Shown here: piece after piece, positions 41,625 through 47,053 of the stretch
Numbering within the stretch: the stretch's first letter is position 1
Layout of the letters: each line of letters opens with the position of its first letter
Source: Lentisphaerota bacterium
Lineage (GTDB): Bacteria > Verrucomicrobiota > Lentisphaeria > Victivallales > Victivallaceae
Reading direction: 5' to 3'
Assembly (NCBI GenBank): GCA_015061745.1
Contig: SUWB01000024.1
Location: 1 to 47,053 of the forward strand
Length of the DNA stretch: 47,053 bases
Program-made: the position numbers and the translations under genes
The notes under the pieces: generated by a model
The model's database searches: none
Told to the model about the DNA's origin: nothing
What the model saw: only the letters and a program-made list of their open reading frames with translations

Positions 41625-43738
41625 GCGTCAAGCTCCGCAATAAGCTCAGCCGGGAGTGCCTTCACAGCAGTAAGTTTGCACTGGCGGTTGCCGGGGACTT
41701 CAAAGGAATCACCGACACTGTGTCCCAGAATGGCTGTTCCCAAACGGGAACGGTAGGAAAGATATTTTTTGTCGGGATCACCGTCACGGGCACCCAGCAG
41801 GAAGTAGCTTTCTTTGGTGTTGTCAGAAAATTCAAGTTCAACGACAGAACCGATGACTGCAGTGTTTTCGACAACAACATCTTTCATCATCATAGCCTGG
41901 ATGACACTCAGATCGTGTTCCAGCTCTTCCCGGCGGCGGCGCAGGTAGTTCCGGCGTTCTTTGGCAGCGTCAAACTCGGAGTTTTCACGGAAGTCACCGT
42001 GGGCACGGGCAGTTTTGAGAGCTTCCCGGTTTTCAGGAATCTGGACATTGATAAGATCGTCCAGTTCATCCTGCATCCGCTGGCGGGAAAGAACGCTTGT
42101 GAATTCCGCAGTTTCTTTGGGAGCGGAAATAGAATCACCCTTTTCGGCATTGGCGTTGATCAACTTGCGTGCAGCACCGCCTTCGAGATAGGCTCGCAGT
42201 TCTTCGGAATCGCGGGCCATCTTGGCAAGGAGACTCTGGCGGTCACGGGGACCGAGGAAAGTGGCTCCCTGGAGCACAATGGAAAACTCTTCAACGGAGG
42301 AACAGGAATTCAGCAAGTGCTGCTGGAAGTCACTTTTGTCCATAAGAGAAGTGCGCAATTCCCGCAAAGCAACATTCCAGACCTGAGGCGGTTCCTCGAT
42401 GATGTTCAATGCACGGCAGACATTCTCGATGTTGACCAGAGAAAGCAGTTCAGCGTGTTTGTGTTTTTTGCGGTTTTTCCAGATCCACATAAGCAGATCG
42501 CTGCTGCAGCGTTCTTCGTGGCTGGCCGTGTAGAACAGCTGATCTGCATCAAGGAGCACGCAAACACTGTTGAGAGCCTTGAGCGGCAGAACCATAGCAC
42601 ACTCAGTCAGGTAGTCTTCGTCAAAGGCAACAATGGTTGCATTGGCGAGGCCTTCCAGATTTTTGGCAGGCAGCGCGCCCCAGATTCCCAAAACATCATA
42701 GGAAGCCGCAGCAGGCTTTGCAGGCCAGAAAAGAGCTTTTTCGCGCAGAGGTGCGACCAGCTGAGTCAGCTTTTCTGCGTTGGTACGCAGGGCCACTCCG
42801 GAAATAACTGAAGCCAACAGCTGGGCGTTGCGTTTGGCTGTTTCAGGTTTGAGCTGGGTAAAGAATTTCAAGAAAAGTTCACATTCTTCGTCAGTGAATC
42901 TGGGAGGATTATTTTTGGCTTCTTCAAGGAGCAGTTTGTTCATTTCTTCAAGGCTGCGTCCGTTGCAGGAGCGGCGGGAGTTGCTTGCGGCAGCAGCAGT
43001 ACCGGTCTGACCGGATTCTTCAGCCTGCCAATACTGGGCAAAGGCGGCAGGAGTCATATTTCTGGCACAGCCTGCTTTTGCCATTTCTGCGATCATATCA
43101 TCGGAAACAGGGAAAATCGCTCTGCGGTTGACAATGGTCCGGAAGCCGGTGCTGGTGGGAACTGCTCCTGTTGTTGAAACCAGTTTGTCCCGTTCTGCGC
43201 TGCTCAGATTGAGAAGCACCGCTTCCTTGAGAACAATGTCAAGAGGCGAGGAGCTGTTGACTCCGATATTGGAGAAGGCATTGACGATAACAGTGCCGCT
43301 GATGTTGTCGATGGTACCAATGACGCCCCAGCGTTTGGTGCCGGGCAGAAAGGCCACTGTGCCGGATTTGAGCATCTGAAGTTTATTCCAACGCATTGCG
43401 ATCTGGGAAATGGGCAATTTTTCATCTCTGACGCCGATCGCTTTCATAATGGAGGGTCTGGAAAGATAGCGGGGCAGCAGTGTCGTTGCGGAATTGACCA
43501 GCACTTTACGGAAAAGTTCTGACTCCGGCAGGGGAAGTTCTGCCGCACGGAAACAGAAAACAGCGGCTTCGGGAGTAAGTTTTTCAAGAATTCCGCCCCA
43601 AAGAGTGTCCAAAGCCTCAGCCGCAGTTTCAGGCACAGCTTCTTCTTTGGTGAAAAGAGCATAAAGTGCATCAAAATTTGCTTTGACCGGTGCATCAAGT
43701 GCTGCCAGTACCAGATTATCCAAAACGACCATATCCAT
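41621..43738 (-). CDS. GreA/GreB-domain transcription elongation factor with a large N-terminal extension
   Basis: Product of 705 residues. The last part (about 545-700) is a complete Gre factor: a coiled-coil whose tip reads GDFRENSEFDAAKE (acidic Asp/Glu residues that act at the RNA polymerase active site), then a C-terminal FKBP-like domain (VELEFSDNTKESYFLLG, YRSRLGTAILGHSVGD). The first roughly 540 residues are mostly helical and unrelated to ordinary GreA (about 160 residues). Similar long Gre proteins are known in spirochaetes. AAGGAG precedes the ATG. It is first of an operon with a phosphoesterase and a CocE-like hydrolase. Confidence 0.85.
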   Translation of the reverse strand: MDMVVLDNLVLAALDAPVKANFDALYALFTKEEAVPETAAEALDTLWGGILEKLTPEAAVFCFRAAELPLPESELFRKVLVNSATTLLPRYLSRPSIMKAIGVRDEKLPISQIAMRWNKLQMLKSGTVAFLPGTKRWGVIGTIDNISGTVIVNAFSNIGVNSSSPLDIVLKEAVLLNLSSAERDKLVSTTGAVPTSTGFRTIVNRRAIFPVSDDMIAEMAKAGCARNMTPAAFAQYWQAEESGQTGTAAAASNSRRSCNGRSLEEMNKLLLEEAKNNPPRFTDEECELFLKFFTQLKPETAKRNAQLLASVISGVALRTNAEKLTQLVAPLREKALFWPAKPAAASYDVLGIWGALPAKNLEGLANATIVAFDEDYLTECAMVLPLKALNSVCVLLDADQLFYTASHEERCSSDLLMWIWKNRKKHKHAELLSLVNIENVCRALNIIEEPPQVWNVALRELRTSLMDKSDFQQHLLNSCSSVEEFSIVLQGATFLGPRDRQSLLAKMARDSEELRAYLEGGAARKLINANAEKGDSISAPKETAEFTSVLSRQRMQDELDDLINVQIPENREALKTARAHGDFRENSEFDAAKERRNYLRRRREELEHDLSVIQAMMMKDVVVENTAVIGSVVELEFSDNTKESYFLLGARDGDPDKKYLSYRSRLGTAILGHSVGDSFEVPGNRQCKLTAVKALPAELIAELDA

Positions 43739-43772
43739 AGTGATAAATCTCCTTAAAAAATACTTTTTTTAT

Positions 43773-43801
43773 AATATAATGCGGAAAACCGCTGTTGTCA
43801 A
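43773..43801 (-). promoter_or_regulatory. Promoter of the gre operon
   Basis: Reverse strand: TTGACA (43796-43801), 17-bp spacer, TATATT (43773-43778). The spacer holds the palindrome GCGGTTTTCCGC (43781-43792). Confidence 0.8.
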
Positions 43802-43893
43802 GGTTCAGGAGCTTAATTCGCGTGCAAAATTTTCTCGTCAGACGGAGAAATCGGCTCCTGACGCTTTTTCTTTTTCCGGGGCGGTCGGCGAGC

Positions 43894-43922
43894 TTGAAAA
43901 ATATGCAGCACGGTTGTATATT
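43894..43922 (+). promoter_or_regulatory. Promoter of the aldo/keto reductase gene
   Basis: TTGAAA (43894-43899), 17-bp spacer, TATATT (43917-43922), about 40 nt before the ATG. Confidence 0.8.
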
Positions 43923-43963
43923 AGTCCGGAAAATTTTTTACTGCAAGATAAGGAGCTGTTTTT

Positions 43964-44959
43964 ATGGAACAATATACTGCCGCATCTGACCGTTATTCCC
44001 TTATGCCCTGCCGCCGCAGCGGTAAGTCCGGAGTTATTCTGCCTCAGGTTTCTCTGGGATTGTGGCATAATTTCGGGAGCGTTGATTCTTTTGATAATGC
44101 CCGCAAGATGTTGAGATATGCCTTTGACCTTGGCATTTTTCACTTTGACCTTGCCAATAATTACGGTCCAGAACCCGGTTCAGCAGAAGAAAACTTCGGC
44201 AAAATTTTTACAGCTGATTTGAAAAAACACCGGGATGAACTTCTCATTTCCACAAAAGCGGGATTCCGTATGTGGGAAGGGCCTTACGGCGAATGGGGAT
44301 CCCGGAAAAATCTAGTTGCCAGCTGTGACCAGAGTTTGAAACGGATGCAGCTGGACTATGTGGATATTTTTTATCATCACCGTCCGGATCCGGAAACTCC
44401 TGTGGAAGAAAGTATGCAGGCTCTTGATTATATCGTCCGCAGCGGCAGAGCTTTGTATGTGGGAATTTCCAACTATTCCACTGAAGATGCCGCTAAAGCC
44501 TTTGCCATATTGCGGGAATTGAAAACTCCCGGTGTCATCTATCAGGGATGTTTCAATATGCTGCGGCGTTATCACGAAGATAACGGTATGTTTGATATGC
44601 TCAGTGAAACAGGAATCGGGGCTATCTGTTTTTCACCTCTTGCTCAAGGCGTGTTGAGTACCAAATATCTGACAGGCATCCCTGCTGATTCCCGGGCGGT
44701 GAGAAATCATTTTCTCAAAACCGATTCCATTACCCCGGAACTGCGGCAGAAAGTGGCCGCTCTCAATGAGATCGCTCTTGCCCGGTCTCAAAGTCTGGCT
44801 CAAATGGCTCTTTCCTGGATCTTAAGCCGCAAGGGCGTGACTTCTGTCCTGATCGGAGCCAGCAAGTGTGAACAGATCGCAGAATGTGCTCAGGCTCCGG
44901 AAAAATGTACTTTTACTGAGGATGAGTACAAACAAATAGACCATATTGTATTGAAGTAA
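43964..44959 (+). CDS. Aldo/keto reductase (YghZ-like)
   Basis: NAD(P)H-dependent aldehyde or ketone reductase, 331 residues. The catalytic set is present: Asp in FHFDLANNY, Tyr in the same segment, Lys in ISTKAGF and His in IFYHHRPD. The later region (ISNYSTEDAAK, GVIYQGCFNMLRR, CFSPLAQGVLSTKYL, SVLIGASKCEQIAE) matches the YghZ/L-glyceraldehyde 3-phosphate reductase branch. AAGGAG precedes the ATG. The fourth barrel paralogue begins 17 nt after its stop. Confidence 0.93.
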   Translation: MEQYTAASDRYSLMPCRRSGKSGVILPQVSLGLWHNFGSVDSFDNARKMLRYAFDLGIFHFDLANNYGPEPGSAEENFGKIFTADLKKHRDELLISTKAGFRMWEGPYGEWGSRKNLVASCDQSLKRMQLDYVDIFYHHRPDPETPVEESMQALDYIVRSGRALYVGISNYSTEDAAKAFAILRELKTPGVIYQGCFNMLRRYHEDNGMFDMLSETGIGAICFSPLAQGVLSTKYLTGIPADSRAVRNHFLKTDSITPELRQKVAALNEIALARSQSLAQMALSWILSRKGVTSVLIGASKCEQIAECAQAPEKCTFTEDEYKQIDHIVLK

Positions 44960-44975
44960 AAAAATGAGGCCGTCT

Positions 44976-46898
44976 ATGTTTAACTTTAATATCGTTCCGT
45001 TGGAAGTTGAAAATCTTGACCGTATCTGTGATGATATCGTACAGCTTGTGCGTACCGGGATCAGTAATGTGCCCCTTTTTAATATGACTCTGGTTCCGGA
45101 AGGCGATCCCCCGGTGGATAAGGCCCGGGTGTTGACAGACAGATTCCTGCTTTTTCAGGAACGTCTTGCCAAAGACGGCATTTCCGGCGGCGTGCTTCTG
45201 CAGTCAACACTGGGCCACGGTTATATCCTGAACCGTCAGAACCCCTATCAGAACTACATCGGTATGATGGACGAAGAAGAACGGCAGATATGCTGCCCGC
45301 TGGATAAAGGAGTACAGGAACATTTTTACAATGTGTGTAAGACCATTGCCTCGGCACATCCGGCTTTTATGCTTATTGACGATGATTTCCGTCTGCTGGG
45401 CCGTTCCGGACGCGGGTGCGCCTGTCCGCTGCATCTGGCTGAATTCAAACGACTGACCGGGCTTGAACTGTCTATTGCAGAACTTCGGGAACGCTTGAAC
45501 GGCACTTCTGATGATGACTGCCGCCTGGCTGAAATCTTTGACCGGATGCAATGTGATTCTCTGGTCAATATGGCAAAGCGGATGCGGCAGGGCATTGATG
45601 AGATCGATCCCTCTATACCAGGCGGATACTGCCCCTGTACTCCGGATATCCGGCACGCAATGCCCATTGCTGAAGTCTTTGCAGGGCAGGGAAATCCGAC
45701 TTTGATCCGTATCAACTGCGGATATTATAATCAGCGGGGCCCCCGGCTTTTTTCCGGTGTGGCACAGAATGCGGCCATTCAGTTGGCGGCAATCCGGGAA
45801 AAGACCGGGATCGTGCTGACGGAATCGGATACCTGTCCCCATAACCGTTACAGTACCAGTGCTTCAAGTCTGCACTCCCATTACAGTGCCTCGCTCCTTG
45901 AAGGATGTGACGGCGCAAAACACTGGATATCCCGTCTCAGAGGCAATGAATGGAAAAGTGCAAAAGCTTACCGGAAAATTCTGACTGAACATCAGGGCTT
46001 TTACCGCAAACTGGTTGAAATCGGCCGCAGTGCAGAGTGGTTCGGTGCCCGTTTTGCTTTGCCTGAAAAGCCCTATTTTGCCTACAATCCTGTGGAAAAT
46101 GCTTACGGTGAAAGTTGGCATCAGGTGATGCTTGAGCGTTTGGGTATTCCTATGTATTACAGTAAAAAAGCCGGCGGAGCTGTCTTTATGAACGGACTTC
46201 ATCCTAAGGTGTTTTCGACGGCAGAATTGGAAAAACTGTTGTCCGGAGTCCTTGTCCTTGATTGCCGGGCTGCCAAATTTTTCTGTGAAAAAGGATATGA
46301 AGATCATCTGGGCGTCAGGGTAAAAGAGTGGCATTTGCCCAAAGCTACAGGCGAACTGCTCCCCGAAGGTTTGACGGGCCCCCAGGAAAATTTGTGTGAA
46401 CTGGAACTTTTGGGCGCAACGGTGGATTCAAAACTCTATCACGCCCCCTTTAATCAGAGTGATGAACGGCAGTTCGTCGCTCCCGGATGTACGATTTATC
46501 GTAACAAACTTGGGGGAACGGTCATCGTATTTGCCGGAACTCCGCCTTCTATCGGGACATTGTCCGCCTTTGGATTCCTGAATGAAAACCGTAAGGGCCA
46601 GCTTTTGCGGCTGATCCGGTCAACTGCCGGGCTGCCCCTTTATTACACGGGAGACGTGGATATGTATATGAAAGGCGGTATACTGCCCGATAACAGTATG
46701 GTCGGAGTCCTTTTCAATCTGGGAACCGACCAGCTTGACTCCGTTGAACTTTTTGCAGACCGTCCTTTTGAAAAGGTGGAATATCTGACCAAAGAAGGCA
46801 GTTGGGAAAAGGTGGCGTATACTTTTACCGGTGAAAAGGAAATTGAAATTTCTTTGCGTCTTGAAACCTTCCGGCCGCAGGTCGTTCGCTTCAGTTGA
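44976..46898 (+). CDS. Uncharacterised barrel-type glycosidase-like protein, paralogue 4
   Basis: Product of 640 residues, the most divergent copy. The same markers are kept in order: LIDDDFRLLG, CACPLHLAEFKRLTG, DPSIPGGYCPCTPD, VLTESDTCPHNRYS, the amidotransferase-like TAELEKLLSGVLVLDCRAAKFFCEKG and a C-terminal beta region. The start at 44976 is preferred since GAGG lies 6 nt upstream; the ATG at 44964 is weaker. It is cotranscribed with the aldo/keto reductase, away from the three tandem copies. Confidence 0.75.
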   Translation: MFNFNIVPLEVENLDRICDDIVQLVRTGISNVPLFNMTLVPEGDPPVDKARVLTDRFLLFQERLAKDGISGGVLLQSTLGHGYILNRQNPYQNYIGMMDEEERQICCPLDKGVQEHFYNVCKTIASAHPAFMLIDDDFRLLGRSGRGCACPLHLAEFKRLTGLELSIAELRERLNGTSDDDCRLAEIFDRMQCDSLVNMAKRMRQGIDEIDPSIPGGYCPCTPDIRHAMPIAEVFAGQGNPTLIRINCGYYNQRGPRLFSGVAQNAAIQLAAIREKTGIVLTESDTCPHNRYSTSASSLHSHYSASLLEGCDGAKHWISRLRGNEWKSAKAYRKILTEHQGFYRKLVEIGRSAEWFGARFALPEKPYFAYNPVENAYGESWHQVMLERLGIPMYYSKKAGGAVFMNGLHPKVFSTAELEKLLSGVLVLDCRAAKFFCEKGYEDHLGVRVKEWHLPKATGELLPEGLTGPQENLCELELLGATVDSKLYHAPFNQSDERQFVAPGCTIYRNKLGGTVIVFAGTPPSIGTLSAFGFLNENRKGQLLRLIRSTAGLPLYYTGDVDMYMKGGILPDNSMVGVLFNLGTDQLDSVELFADRPFEKVEYLTKEGSWEKVAYTFTGEKEIEISLRLETFRPQVVRFS

Positions 46899-46904
46899 TT
46901 TGAA

Positions 46905-46965
46905 AATAGCTCTGAAAATAAAAAATGGGGCTGTTGCAAAACTATTTTTTTTGCCCCGAGCTATT
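46905..46965 (+). terminator. Terminator of the reductase-paralogue 4 operon
   Basis: Nested hairpin: AATAGCTC (46905-46912) with GAGCTATT (46958-46965), and GGGGC (46927-46931) with GCCCC (46953-46957). Confidence 0.7.
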
Positions 46966-46987
46966 TCTCTCCCCCATTGAGGCACAA

Positions 46988-47018
46988 GCCCTGAAAGGGC
47001 GGCAAGGGCTGAAAGCCC
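46988..47018. repeat. Two REP-like hairpins
   Basis: GCCCTGAAAGGGC (46988-47000) and GGGCTGAAAGCCC (47006-47018) are short, GAAA-looped palindromes close together, of the kind found in repeated intergenic elements. Only one copy group is visible in the window. It continues to the window end without a gene. Confidence 0.5.
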
Positions 47019-47053
47019 GGCAGAGAATAGACCTGGGCAAGGGGGCTGTAATT

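Overview
The window (about 47 kb, mid-range GC) looks like a chromosome segment of a gut-type Lentisphaerota (Victivallales-like) bacterium. The basis is gene content, not a marker tree: a prepilin-like FTLIELLV protein, a DUF4838 protein, a very long GreA-domain protein, paralogous barrel-type putative glycosidases, GDSL esterases, creatininase and PIG-L family enzymes, and LacI/SIS/ROK/NagB sugar genes. No rRNA, tRNA or CRISPR array was seen. About 34 protein genes are called, mostly in short operons separated by clear hairpin terminators.

Layout. 1-124: the last part of a group II intron (domains V and VI), ending about 24 nt before prfA (149-1237). 1256-4494 (-): rhamnulokinase and a solute-binding protein. 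4682-5966 (+): hisG-hisI. 6097-10738: an SGNH esterase, a GNAT protein, a prepilin-like protein with a duplicated signal motif around a 234-bp in-frame insert, and a secreted unknown. 10814-13733 (-): lacI, a SIS-domain gene and a probable alpha/alpha-barrel protein. 13900-16091 (-): nagB and a ROK-like kinase. 16399-18509 (+): tadB-tadC-DUF192. 18616-20115 (-): ferredoxin-nitroreductase and a second SGNH esterase. 20331-21869 (+): D-aminoacylase-like amidohydrolase, converging on mutY and a small gene. 23301-26798 (+): a small unknown, then diaminobutyrate aminotransferase and decarboxylase (1,3-diaminopropane route). 27111-29567 (-): DUF4838/CBM9-like protein. 29700-31933 (-): creatininase-like and DegT-like genes. 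32054-38837 (-): three tandem paralogues of an unrecognised barrel family plus a PIG-L-like deacetylase. 39078-43738 (-): GreA fusion, metallophosphoesterase, CocE-like hydrolase. 43964-46898 (+): aldo/keto reductase and a fourth barrel paralogue. The window closes with a terminator and short REP-like hairpins.

How it fits together. Many genes point to harvesting and catabolism of host or plant glycans: rhamnose (rhaB), amino sugars (nagB, ROK, SIS, PIG-L), esters (SGNH, CocE) and an uncharacterised barrel family expanded to four copies. Transcription starts look unusually uniform: fifteen promoter candidates share a TTGnnn-like -35 (one is TGGAAA), a 16-17 bp spacer and a -10 that is most often TATATT. 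The most unusual structure is the prepilin-like gene at 8248-9423, where the FTLIELLV motif occurs twice exactly 78 codons apart, with hairpins embedded in the coding sequence.
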